A stretch of DNA of 17,347 bases from Pseudomonadota bacterium (GTDB lineage Bacteria > Pseudomonadota > Gammaproteobacteria > Burkholderiales > Thiobacillaceae). Positions 1 to 8,898 of this stretch are shown here, piece by piece (the stretch's first letter is position 1; each line of letters starts with the position of its first letter). The DNA lies in contig JAJZTV010000016.1 in NCBI GenBank assembly GCA_021847385.1, positions 1 through 17,347 on the forward strand. The letters run 5' to 3'. The notes below the pieces were generated by a model that saw nothing but the letters and a program-made list of their open reading frames with translations, ran no database searches and had not been told where the DNA came from. A program made the position numbers and the translations under genes.

Positions 1-823
1 ATCTCGCTACTACGGCCAGGCCGCCGATGGCACGGTCAGCTATAACCACCTGAGCCCGAAGCTGGGCGCGACCTATGCGCTGACCCGGCAGGCCGATCTC
101 TATGCCTCGTACAACCACGCCTTTCGCGCGCCGTCCGAGGGCCAGTTGTTCCGCGCCTCGGCGGCGACCAGCGCGGCGCTGGCCCAGTTGGCGGCGCAGT
201 CGGCCCTGGGCCTGAAGCCGGTGAAGGTGAATCAGTACGAGGCCGGGCTACGCGGCAAGGCGGCTGGCTTCGACTACCAGTTGGCGGCCTACCGCATCGA
301 CAAGACCGACGACATCCTGAGCTACAAAGACCCGGTCACCAGCGCCACCCAGTCGGTCAATGCCGGCCAAACCCGGCATCAGGGCGTCGAGGCCGGCCTG
401 GGCTGGCCGTTGACCAAGGCGCTGCGCTTCGATACCGCACTGTCCTATGCCAAACACAGCTACGAGGAATGGCGCGTGTCGGCGACGACCGACTACAGCG
501 GCAAGGAGATGGAGGCGGCGCCACGCTTCATCGCCAATACCCGGCTGACCTGGCAGCCGACGCCCGCCGGCCGCGTGCAGTTGGAGTGGCTGAGCCTCGG
601 CAGCTATTGGATGGATCAAGCCAACACCGCCAAGTATGATGGGCACGATTTATTCAACCTGCGCGGCAATTGGACCTTGAGCAAGCAGCTGGCCTTGTAT
701 GGCAGCGTGCAAAACCTGGCCGACAAGCGTTTCGCCGAGAGCGCATCGCTTACCTCCGGCAGCAACGTCTATGCGCCGGGCTTGCCGCGCACCTTTTATA
801 TCGGGCTGGAATCGAAGTGGTAA
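1..823 (+). CDS. TonB-dependent outer-membrane receptor, C-terminal part (5' end outside window)
   Basis: The reading frame is open from base 2 to the TAA at 821-823, giving 273 residues with no start in the window, so this is the 3' part of a larger gene. The fragment reads like the C-terminal half of a TonB-dependent receptor beta-barrel: alternating aromatic and polar strands, a 'SPKLGATY' and 'YASYNHAFRAP' block typical of siderophore or metal-complex receptors, and a final segment with 'NLADKRFAES' ending in an aromatic C-terminal strand (last residue Trp), the usual signal for BAM-mediated assembly. Receptors of this family import scarce ligands (siderophores, cobalamin, metal chelates) across the outer membrane using TonB energy. 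The plug domain and TonB box are upstream, so the ligand cannot be judged. Its stop overlaps the next gene by 7 bases, and a tonB gene lies two genes downstream, suggesting one operon. Confidence 0.9.
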   Translation, partial: SRYYGQAADGTVSYNHLSPKLGATYALTRQADLYASYNHAFRAPSEGQLFRASAATSAALAQLAAQSALGLKPVKVNQYEAGLRGKAAGFDYQLAAYRIDKTDDILSYKDPVTSATQSVNAGQTRHQGVEAGLGWPLTKALRFDTALSYAKHSYEEWRVSATTDYSGKEMEAAPRFIANTRLTWQPTPAGRVQLEWLSLGSYWMDQANTAKYDGHDLFNLRGNWTLSKQLALYGSVQNLADKRFAESASLTSGSNVYAPGLPRTFYIGLESKW

Positions 824-1998
824 GACGATTGCTGTTGATCGCGGCCTTGGCCGTGGGTTGGGCACAGGCCGCGCCGCCCAAGCACGATATGGCCGCAATG
901 TGGTCGGCCCAGCAGGCCGTGGCGCGGCCCCTGGCTGTGGCGGCTGCCTTCGACGGCGCCGGCCGGCTGTGGCTGGCGCGGGTCGAAAGCGGCCAGTTGA
1001 AGGTCGCCCAATCCGAGGACAACGGCCGGCACTTCACCTGGCCGGTCACGGTGAATGCGCTGCCGGAGACGATCGCCGCCGAGGGCGAGAGCCGGCCGCA
1101 GATCGCCGTTGCCGCCGACGGCACGGTGCACGTGCTGTGGAATATCGCCTTGGCCAAACCCTATACCGGCCATGTCCGCTACAGCCGTTCGACCGACGGC
1201 GGGCGTAGCTTCAGTGCGCCGATCACGGTGAACGACGACCGCGCCGAGATCAGCCACCGTTTCCCCGCGTTGCTGGTCGCCGGCCAACGCGTGCTGATCG
1301 CCTGGCTCGACGCGCGCGAGCGCCAGGCCGCGCTCGCGGCCGGCGAGAAGTTCGCCGGCGCATCGCTCTATGTCACGGAATCGACCGATGGCGGCGCCAG
1401 CTTCGGCGCGAACCGCCGCGTCGCGGCGCATAGTTGCGAGTGCTGCCGTCTGGCCGTGGCTTGGCGTGGCAATGAAGCGATGGCCTTCTGGCGCCAGGTG
1501 TTCGACGGCAATGTACGCGACTTCGCGCTGGCCGATTTGAGCGAGCCCGAACAGCTCATGCGCGCCAGCGACGACGATTGGCATATCGACGGCTGCCCGC
1601 ATCACGGCGGCGCCTTGGCCGCCGATGGGCAGGGTGGCCTGCACCTGGTCTGGTTCACCCAAGGCCGGGCTCGGCAGGGCCTGTTCTACCGCCGCTATGA
1701 CCGCCAGAGCTTCTCCGCCCCGTATAAGTTTGGCAACGACGCGGCCCAGGCTGCGCATCCCGCGGTCATCGCCAGCGGCCGCACGATTACGGTGGCCTGG
1801 TTGGAATATGACGGCCAAGCCAATCGCGTGTGGACGATGCAATCGCGCGACGGCGGCCGGCATTGGGCCCAGGCCCGCAGCCTCGCAAGTAGCGAGGGGA
1901 CCGTCGATTACCCGATCCTGCTGGCCCGCCAGGGCAAGCCTTGGCTGGTCTGGCATAGCGAGCGCGAGGGCCTGCAGGCGATGGCGGTGGTGCAATGA
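817..1998 (+). CDS. Exported Asp-box (BNR, sialidase-fold) protein with CxCC/CPHH motifs
   Basis: Starting at GTG 817 gives 393 residues with a plausible signal peptide (Arg-Arg, then a Leu/Ala core, cut near 'GWAQA-APP'). A longer reading would begin inside the receptor gene and lose the signal, so 817 is preferred. Four Asp-boxes (S-x-D-x-G-x-x-F/W) are visible at about residues 66-73, 125-132, 189-196 and 343-350, which predicts a six-bladed beta-propeller of the sialidase-like fold. A cysteine cluster C207-x-C209-C210, preceded by His205, and C260-P-H262-H263 could bind a metal or form disulfides. The Arg triad of true sialidases was not identified, so glycosidase activity is not claimed. 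The gene overlaps the receptor by 7 bases and the thioredoxin gene by 4 (ATGA). Context suggests a periplasmic or surface accessory of TonB-dependent uptake, possibly metal handling. The fold is fairly secure; the role is inference. Confidence 0.82.
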   Translation: MVRRLLLIAALAVGWAQAAPPKHDMAAMWSAQQAVARPLAVAAAFDGAGRLWLARVESGQLKVAQSEDNGRHFTWPVTVNALPETIAAEGESRPQIAVAADGTVHVLWNIALAKPYTGHVRYSRSTDGGRSFSAPITVNDDRAEISHRFPALLVAGQRVLIAWLDARERQAALAAGEKFAGASLYVTESTDGGASFGANRRVAAHSCECCRLAVAWRGNEAMAFWRQVFDGNVRDFALADLSEPEQLMRASDDDWHIDGCPHHGGALAADGQGGLHLVWFTQGRARQGLFYRRYDRQSFSAPYKFGNDAAQAAHPAVIASGRTITVAWLEYDGQANRVWTMQSRDGGRHWAQARSLASSEGTVDYPILLARQGKPWLVWHSEREGLQAMAVVQ

Positions 1999-2474
1999 GG
2001 CGGCGGCTCCGATTCGGCTTGATGTTGCTTGCGTTGAGCGCGGGTTGGGCCCTGGCCGGCGCGCCCAAGCCCTTCGCCGCCGACACGCCGGCCGAGTTGG
2101 CCAAGCGTTTCGCCGGCAAGCCCTATCTGCTGGCGTTTTGGTCGGTCGACTGCCCGCACTGCCAGGGCGAGTTGGAACTGTTCGCCCGGCTGTTGCGCGA
2201 GCGGCCCGACCTGCCCGTGTCGCTGGTTTCGGTCGATGCGCCCGAGTTGGCGCCGCAAGTGGCTGCGCGCCTGGCCGAGTTGGGCTTGGGTGATGCCGAC
2301 AACTGGCAATTCGCCGATGCGCGGGCGGCGCGGCTGCGTTTCGCTATCGACCGTCAATGGCGCGGCGAGCTGCCGCGCAGCTATTGGTTCGATGCGGCGC
2401 ACCGGGTGCAGGGCGTCAGCGGTGCGGTGAGCGAAGCGGCGTTGCGCCGCTGGCTCGAACCGGGCCTGGATTGA
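1995..2474 (+). CDS. Exported TlpA-like thioredoxin-fold protein
   Basis: 159 residues. An N-terminal signal peptide (MRRRLRFG, then a hydrophobic core ending near 'GWALA-GAP') places it in the periplasm. The thioredoxin fold is indicated by 'YLLAFWSVDCPHC', with the redox pair Cys53-Pro-His-Cys56, and by the later cis-proline region 'ELPRSYWFD'. A CPHC active site fits a thiol-disulfide oxidoreductase of the TlpA/redoxin type. The ATG overlaps the stop of the Asp-box gene in an ATGA junction, so the two are probably translationally coupled. An attractive partner is that upstream protein, whose CxCC and CPHH cysteines could need reduction; this is inferred from adjacency only. A general disulfide or cytochrome-maturation role is the alternative. 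Confidence 0.87.
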   Translation: MRRRLRFGLMLLALSAGWALAGAPKPFAADTPAELAKRFAGKPYLLAFWSVDCPHCQGELELFARLLRERPDLPVSLVSVDAPELAPQVAARLAELGLGDADNWQFADARAARLRFAIDRQWRGELPRSYWFDAAHRVQGVSGAVSEAALRRWLEPGLD

Positions 2475-2481
2475 AGCGACG

Positions 2482-3123
2482 ATGAACGGGACGCAGGATC
2501 GTGTGCTGCTCTGGGCGGTGTCGCTTTCCTTCGCCGTGCATGCGCTCGCCTTGACGCAACTTCATTTGGGCGACAAGGCGATGTCGATGGGTGGGGCGCT
2601 GCCCTTGACGGTGCAGTTGCTGCCGCCCATCGCGCCGGCACCGCCAACGGCCATGTCCCGGCCAGCCGTGCGGCCGGTGGCGACGAAACCACGCACGCAA
2701 CCGAATTCGTCGGTGAGTGCCGAGGCACTGCCCGTCGCGCTGCCCGCGGCCAAGCCGGCCGAAACGGCAGCACCGCTGGCGCCGGTCGCGGCCCCGGCGG
2801 TGGCCGCATCCAGCCCAGCTCAGCCTAGCCCACCGGCAGCGGTGCTGCCGCCCCGCTTCGATGCCGACTATCTGGACAATCCGCGGCCCAGTTATCCCGC
2901 TTTGTCGCGCCGCCTGGGCGAAGAGGGCAAGGTGCTGTTGCGCGTTTGGGTCGGCGTCGATGGCCGAGCGCGCGAGGTGCAGGTGAAAGAGGGCAGTGGC
3001 TTTGCCCGGCTCGACCTGGCGGCGCGCGATGCGGTGGGACGCTGGCGCTTCGTGCCGGCGCGCCGAGGCGGCGAGGCCATCGACGGTTGGGTGTTGGTGC
3101 CGATCAGCTTCGCGTTGAACTAG
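2482..3123 (+). CDS. tonB: TonB energy transducer
   Basis: 213 residues with the classical TonB layout: a short cytoplasmic N-terminus, one membrane anchor at about residues 9-27 containing a His ('SFAVHALAL'), a long Pro/Ala-rich periplasmic spacer at about 48-120, and a C-terminal TonB domain from about 127 ('RPSYPALSRRLGEEGKVLLR' to 'RWRFVPARRGGEAIDGWVLV'). TonB carries proton-motive energy from ExbBD to outer-membrane receptors. It starts 7 bases after the thioredoxin stop and most likely serves the receptor at the left edge as a dedicated TonB. No exbB or exbD is in the window, so it must use ExbBD from elsewhere. The Shine-Dalgarno sequence is weak, consistent with translational coupling. 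The stop is only 4 bp from the convergent permease stop. Confidence 0.93.
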   Translation: MNGTQDRVLLWAVSLSFAVHALALTQLHLGDKAMSMGGALPLTVQLLPPIAPAPPTAMSRPAVRPVATKPRTQPNSSVSAEALPVALPAAKPAETAAPLAPVAAPAVAASSPAQPSPPAAVLPPRFDADYLDNPRPSYPALSRRLGEEGKVLLRVWVGVDGRAREVQVKEGSGFARLDLAARDAVGRWRFVPARRGGEAIDGWVLVPISFALN

Positions 3124-3127
3124 GCGT

Positions 3128-3790
3128 TTATTTTCCGTGCAGGTAGCGCCGGTCGTCGAAGGTGCTTACCCACTCCGGTTTGTAGACGACCAGGATGGTG
3201 ATCAGCATGCCGGTGGCAAAGGCCTCGGACCAGGCCATGAGCAGGTAGAACGGCAGGTAGTTTTCCAGTAGGTAGTTCAAGGGATAGGCGCCGGCCAGCG
3301 CGTCGAAACTGGTCGAGGCCAGACCTACGGCGGACACGGCCAAGGCGGAGCCGAAGAAACCGTTGAGAAAGACGTAGATGAACAAGTGGTTGGGCAGCTT
3401 GCGGTCGACCACGCGGTAGATCGCCCAGCTCAAGCCAATCGGCAGTGCGGCCATGATCAGCAAGTTGGCCGGGTAAGCGGCGAACTGGCCATTGAAGAGG
3501 GTGACGACGGCGAGGACGAGGCCGAGCCCGAAGAGCGCGAACCACGGGCCGAACATCAAAGTGAGCACGGTGGCGCCGAGCAGGTGGAAATCGAGCCCGG
3601 GTCGGATGCCGGCCTTGATCGACCACAGCATCAGCACGACGATGCAGGCGGCGGCGAAGACGTTGAGGTTGTCGCGATCGGCCAGCATGCGCCAGCGGGC
3701 TTGGCGCCAGATGCCATAGAACGCCAGGCCGGCCAGCGGCCAGAGCAGCCATAGCCATAAGGCGGGAATGTGGGCGGAGATCAGATTCAT
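3128..3790 (-). CDS. CbiM-like energy-coupling-factor permease (metal-transport S-component family)
   Basis: A 220-residue, strongly hydrophobic protein with about six predicted membrane segments. The motif 'GLDFHLLGAT' (His69) followed by 'LMFGPW' matches the conserved core of CbiM/NikM-type cobalt/nickel ECF substrate-binding permeases. Canonical CbiM proteins begin with Met-His, whose N-terminus and His take part in metal binding; here the N-terminus is 'MNLISAHIP', with the His displaced to position 7. No CbiN, CbiQ or CbiO partner is nearby, so it is either a solitary transporter or borrows ECF components from elsewhere. It is convergent to tonB (4 bp between stops) and divergent from the HAD gene. 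Adjacency to a TonB-dependent receptor locus supports an inner-membrane step for the same substrate, probably a divalent metal; the ion is unknown. Confidence 0.72.
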   Translation of the reverse strand: MNLISAHIPALWLWLLWPLAGLAFYGIWRQARWRMLADRDNLNVFAAACIVVLMLWSIKAGIRPGLDFHLLGATVLTLMFGPWFALFGLGLVLAVVTLFNGQFAAYPANLLIMAALPIGLSWAIYRVVDRKLPNHLFIYVFLNGFFGSALAVSAVGLASTSFDALAGAYPLNYLLENYLPFYLLMAWSEAFATGMLITILVVYKPEWVSTFDDRRYLHGK

Positions 3791-3839
3791 ATCGGGGCTC
3801 GGCTATACTTCGGCGCATTTTATGCGGAAAGAAAATTTC
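3791..3839. promoter_or_regulatory. Divergent intergenic region with candidate -10 boxes and small inverted repeat
   Basis: The 49 bases separate the divergent CbiM-like and HAD genes and must hold both 5' regions. On the plus strand TATACT at 3804-3809 is a 5/6 match to a sigma-70 -10 box for the HAD gene, but no good -35 is seen. On the minus strand TAAAAT (complement of 3817-3822) is a candidate -10 for the permease. The two sit beside a 5-bp inverted repeat CGCAT-TTT-ATGCG at 3814-3826 that could be an operator. GGAAAG at 3826-3831 is the ribosome-binding site that selects ATG 3840. The promoters are tentative. Confidence 0.35.
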
Positions 3840-4496
3840 ATGCGCCTCGCCCTGTTCGATCTCGACAACACCTTGCTCGCCGGCGACTCCGATTTCGAAT
3901 GGGCGCAATTTCTGATCGAAAAAGGCGTGCTCGACCGCGAGGTCTACGCGGCCCGCAACCAGCAGTTCTACGACCAGTACAAGGCCGGCACGCTGGATAT
4001 CCATGAATTCCTCGATTTCCAATTGCAGCCGCTGGCCCGCCATCCGCGCGAACAGCTCGATGCCTGGCATGCCGAATTCATGAGCAGGAAGGTCATCCCG
4101 ATGATCGCTCCCGGCACCGCGGCCTTGCTGCAAAAGCACGCGGCCGATGTCTGCGTGATCGTCACCGCGACCAACAGCTTCGTCACTGCGCCGATTGCCC
4201 GCCACTTGGGCGTCGAGCATCTGATCGCGACCGAGCCGGAGGCGATCGAAGGCGAATTCACCGGCCGCGTGGTCGGCACACCGTCGTTCCGCGATGGCAA
4301 GGTCAAACGCCTGGAACAGTGGCTGGCCCTGCAGGGCCAGGGGTGGGCCGATGTCGGCGACAGCTGGTTTTATTCCGATTCCCTCAACGACCTGCCGCTG
4401 TTGGCGCAGGTCCGCCACCCGGTGGCGGTCGATCCCGACGCCACGCTCAAGGGCCATGCCGAACAGGCGGGCTGGCCCATCATCAGTCTGCGTTGA
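3840..4496 (+). CDS. HAD-IB family phosphatase (phosphoserine-phosphatase-like)
   Basis: 218 residues from ATG 3840, which has a purine-rich site (GGAAAG, 3826-3831) 8 bases upstream; an in-frame ATG at 3822 would add six residues but has a poorer site. All HAD motifs are visible: motif I 'FDLDNTLL' with nucleophile Asp7 and acid/base Asp9, motif II 'VTATN' (Thr109 region), a motif III Lys in 'RDGKVKRLEQW', and motif IV 'GDSWFYSDSLNDLPLL' (Asp174, Asp180, Asp184). A helical cap between motifs I and II and the length of about 220 match subfamily IB, which includes phosphoserine phosphatase and similar small-molecule phosphatases. The substrate cannot be deduced. It is a cytoplasmic enzyme divergent from the permease and probably transcribed alone. 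Confidence 0.9.
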   Translation: MRLALFDLDNTLLAGDSDFEWAQFLIEKGVLDREVYAARNQQFYDQYKAGTLDIHEFLDFQLQPLARHPREQLDAWHAEFMSRKVIPMIAPGTAALLQKHAADVCVIVTATNSFVTAPIARHLGVEHLIATEPEAIEGEFTGRVVGTPSFRDGKVKRLEQWLALQGQGWADVGDSWFYSDSLNDLPLLAQVRHPVAVDPDATLKGHAEQAGWPIISLR

Positions 4497-4772
4497 ACAA
4501 GCGGCGCATCAGGCCGTTGGCCGCATAAAAACTTTTTTACCGGCGCCGCCAAAACCACTTAAAAAAAGTGGTATATGTGTCATTTACATGAAACAGTTGT
4601 TCTAATGGTAGGAATTTAAATGACAATCTTCGGATCGATTCGAGAGGGGCTGTGCTAAAAACGAAGGTGATATCCGACTGGATCGATCTAGGGGGGTGCC
4701 GTTGACGTGCCGTAGCGAGCAAAGACGATCGGGCCACAGTTCTTGCCTAGGTGGCGAGAGGCGGCGTTAGGC
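4497..4772. other. Non-coding AT-rich leader upstream of the hybrid kinase
   Basis: About 275 bases without a convincing gene, with a stretch from about 4525 to 4625 clearly AT-richer than the rest of the window. It contains GGCC-GTT-GGCC (4512-4522) followed at a distance by T6 (4533-4538), a weak candidate terminator for the HAD gene. It also holds a perfect inverted repeat (4554-4572), a 12-codon mini-ORF with a good ribosome-binding site (4620-4658), and TTGACG (4702-4707) as a possible -35 with a poor -10 (GACGAT, 4724-4729). The kinase promoter is probably in this region but cannot be fixed. Confidence 0.5.
4554..4572. repeat. Perfect 7-bp inverted repeat, candidate operator or hairpin
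   Basis: ACCACTT - AAAAA - AAGTGGT: two 7-base arms that are exact reverse complements, separated by five A. It lies in the AT-rich leader about 200 bases before the kinase start. No T-run follows on either strand as an intrinsic terminator would need, so a regulator-binding site is at least as likely as an RNA hairpin. No known operator was recognised. Confidence 0.6.
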
Positions 4773-7700
4773 GTGGCGAAAGGCCTGCTGTACAAGAAGC
4801 ATGAGCACCCGCGCGGCATTGCTGCGCGGGCCTCGATCCGTGGCCTGACCTTGGGCTTCGCCATTGTGCTGGGGCTGGTCGTGTTGCTGGCGATCTATGC
4901 CTTGCTGGCCATGCATCAGATTCGGCAGGATATGGAATCGGCCGTCGGCATGTATAAAACCGAGGCGCGATTGGCCGAAACCATGTACCGGCTGGCGCAT
5001 CGGCAAACCGAGGTCATGCAGGGCCTGGTGCACGAGCAGTCCCCCGCCCGACGGGCAGAGAAAGAACGCCTGTTGCGCGAACTGGATAGCCAATTCGAGG
5101 TACTGCGGCACAAACTGGCTGCGCTCGATTTGCGTCCGGCCGAGCGGGCCGTGCTGCAAGGCCAGGCCATCATGTCGGCCAAGTTGGCCGAAGACCGCAG
5201 CAAGCTGATGTCTTTGCTCGCGGCAGGCAAGGAGGGGGAAGCGGAGCACTTCCTGCTGGACCGCGTGATGGCCGACCAGGCGCAGGTCATTCAGGCGCTC
5301 AATCAATTTACCTACATCCAGGACGACGAGACGGCAGACATCCTGCTCGGCGACCGGCGCCGGCACCAAACGGCCGTCAACGGGATCGTGACGGCCGGAC
5401 TGGCGGCCTTGTTGTTGGGCGCTTGGGTGGCCTATGGCGTACGCCGGCGGATAGGGAAGCTGCTGCACGGCATCGAAGTGGCGAGCGATCAACTCGAGGC
5501 GAGCCTGCGGACGTCGTTTTTCCAGAAACGCGCGCTCGATGAACACGCCATTGTCAGCATTGCCGATGTCAATGGCCGGATCACCTATGCCAACGACCGT
5601 TTTTGTCAGATCAGTGGCTACAGCCGCGACGAGTTGATCGGCCAAAGTCATCGCATCCTCAAATCCGGGCTGCATCCACCGGCGTTCTTCGACGCTTTGT
5701 GGATCACCATCGCCAGCGGTAAAGTTTGGCAGGGCGAAGTCTGCAACCGGCGCAAGAACGGTGAGCAATACTGGGTCTACAGCACGATCGTGCCCTATCT
5801 GGACGAGTATGGCCTGCCCTACCAATACGTTTCGGTGCGCACGGACATCACCGAACTCAAGCGCTCGGTCGAGCAGAATCGGCTGCTGGCAGGGGCCATG
5901 GAGCAGACCGACGAGGGCGTTTTCATCGTCGATGCCAAACAGCCGGAGATCCCGCTGATCTATGTCAATCATGCCTTCGTGCAGATGACCGGGTATGCGC
6001 GCGACGAATTGCTCGGCAGGAATTACCGTTTCCTGGAGGGCGAGGCCGCCAACCAACTGGCCTTGAACCTGTCCGGCGACAGTCTGGACGATTCGAAATC
6101 GATCCGCGTCGTGCTCCGCAGTTATCGCAAGAATGGCGAATCGTTCTGGTGCGAATTGGTCATTGATCCGATTCGGGATGCAGCCGGCCAATTGACCCAT
6201 TTCATCGGTATTGCCGAGGACATCACCGAGCGCATGGAACGGGACGAATCGTTACGGCGCTTCCGTGCCGCGCTCGATTCGTCGGCGGATGCGATCTATC
6301 TGGTCGATATGCAAACCATGCGTTTCATCGACGCGAATCGAACCGGCTGGGAAACGCTGGGCTATACGTCGGAGGAGCTGTTCACGCTTGGGCCGGCCGA
6401 TATCCAACCCCAGAATGCGCAGCCGGATTTGGTCGAGATGTTCGAACATGCCGGTGACGACGCGGGGGAAGGCAGTGTGATCGAGACGGTGCATCAACGC
6501 AAGGACGGCACGCAGTTTCCGGTCGAGGTATTGCTCCGGCCGATCCAGTCCGACGAAGGCTCCTTGATGATCGCGGTGGTCCACAACATCAGCACACGGA
6601 AGAAGGCCGAGGAAAAGCTGCTGCAAGCCAAGCTCATGGCGGAGCAGGCCAATCAGGCCAAGACCGATTTCCTGTCCAATATGAGCCACGAGCTGCGCAC
6701 GCCGCTGAATGTCATATTGGGTTTTGCCCAGCTGCTGCAAATGAAGCGCGGCGTCGACGCCGGCGTGCAAGAGAATGTCAGGGAGATCGTCAAGGCCGGC
6801 CGGCATTTGCTGGAGTTGATCAACGAGGTGCTCGATCTGGCCCGGATCGAGTCCGGTCGCATCAGCTTGCAAATCGAGCCGGTCCGCTGTTTGGACATCG
6901 TGAACGAATGCGTTGGCCTGATGCAGCCCTTGGCCAAGCAACGCGGCATCGATCTGCAGGTCGATCTCGGTGAACTGGATGCCTCGGTTCGGGTGTCGGC
7001 CGATGCGGTCCGGCTCAAGCAGGTGATGCTCAATCTGCTGAGCAACGCGATCAAATACAACCGGCCGCAAGGTTCGGTGACCTTCACAGTCCGGCCGGTG
7101 GCAAAGGATAGGATTTGCTGGTCTGTCGTGGATACGGGTTTGGGGATTTCCGCCGACCAGCAGTCCCAGGTATTCGAGCCCTTTAGCCGTCTAGGCATGG
7201 AACGGACCGGCGTGGAAGGCACCGGTATCGGCCTGGTCATCAGCAAGCGCTTGATCGAGGCCATGCACGGCCAGATCGGTTTTGAAAGCGAGCCGCAAGT
7301 AGGTAGCCGGTTTTGGGTGGAGTTGGCGCAGGCCAAGGTCTTGGACGAGTCGCCATTGGCGCAGGTGTGGGGCATGGAATCGGCCCCGGCACTCATGCAG
7401 ATCGAAAATCCGGGGCACGGCGTGGTGCTCTATATCGAAGACAACCCGGCCAATCTGAAATTGATCGAGCGGATGATGCAGGGGCGTCCGCACTTGCTGC
7501 TGATTACGGCCCACACCCCGAAGCTGGGACTGGAGTTCGCCTTCGTGCATCGGCCTGGCTTGATCTTGCTGGACATCAATATGCCGATCATGGACGGCTA
7601 TGAGGTATTGAAGCGGCTGCGGGCCGACCCGGCGACCGCTTCGATCCCGGTCGTTGCAGTGACCGCGGCGGCGATGCCGCGCGATATGGAGAAGGCGAGG

Positions 7701-7797
7701 GCGGCGGGTTTTCAAGACTATTTGACCAAACCCGTCGATATCCGGCGCCTATATGGGGTGTTGGATTCGGTATTCGGTGCAAGTGAGGAATCCGGGT

Positions 7798-7823
<26 letters not shown>
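4773..7823 (+). CDS. Membrane hybrid sensor histidine kinase (PAS-PAS/LOV-like-PAS-HisKA-HATPase-REC)
   Basis: From GTG 4773 (GAGAGG at 4756-4761 upstream) the protein has 1016 residues; TTG 4743 is in frame but has no ribosome-binding site. TM1 is about 23-46, then a periplasmic helical sensor to about 200, and TM2 about 202-222. Three PAS domains follow (about 250-365, 368-490, 495-620). HisKA carries 'SNMSHELRTPLNV' with phospho-acceptor His639. HATPase has N-box Asn758, G1 'DTGLGIS' from 787 and G2 'GTGIGL' from 816. The C-terminal REC domain (about 884-1003) has Glu889/Asp890, phospho-acceptor Asp934 in 'LLDINMP' and Lys in 'LTKPVD'. All catalytic motifs are intact. PAS2 is LOV-like but has Tyr418 where the flavin-adduct Cys would be. 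It overlaps the next response-regulator gene by 26 bases, so the two are expected to be partners. The input signal is unknown. Confidence 0.94.

Positions 7824-8890
<1,067 letters not shown>

Positions 8891-8898
<8 letters not shown>

Noticed and set aside
817..1998. True sialidase (neuraminidase) call for the Asp-box protein
   Set aside because: Asp-boxes show the fold only; the catalytic Arg triad was not identified and the neighbours are uptake and redox genes, not sialic-acid catabolism genes.
3120..4457. 445-codon minus-strand frame over the HAD and permease region
   Set aside because: Its sequence is the frame-shifted shadow of the CbiM-like gene and the antisense of the HAD gene; no motif or signal was recognised.
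4501..4540. Intrinsic terminator after the HAD gene
   Set aside because: The GGCC-GTT-GGCC stem is only 4 bp and the T6 run starts 11 bases after it, so it does not meet the usual stem-plus-adjacent-T rule; kept only as a weak possibility.
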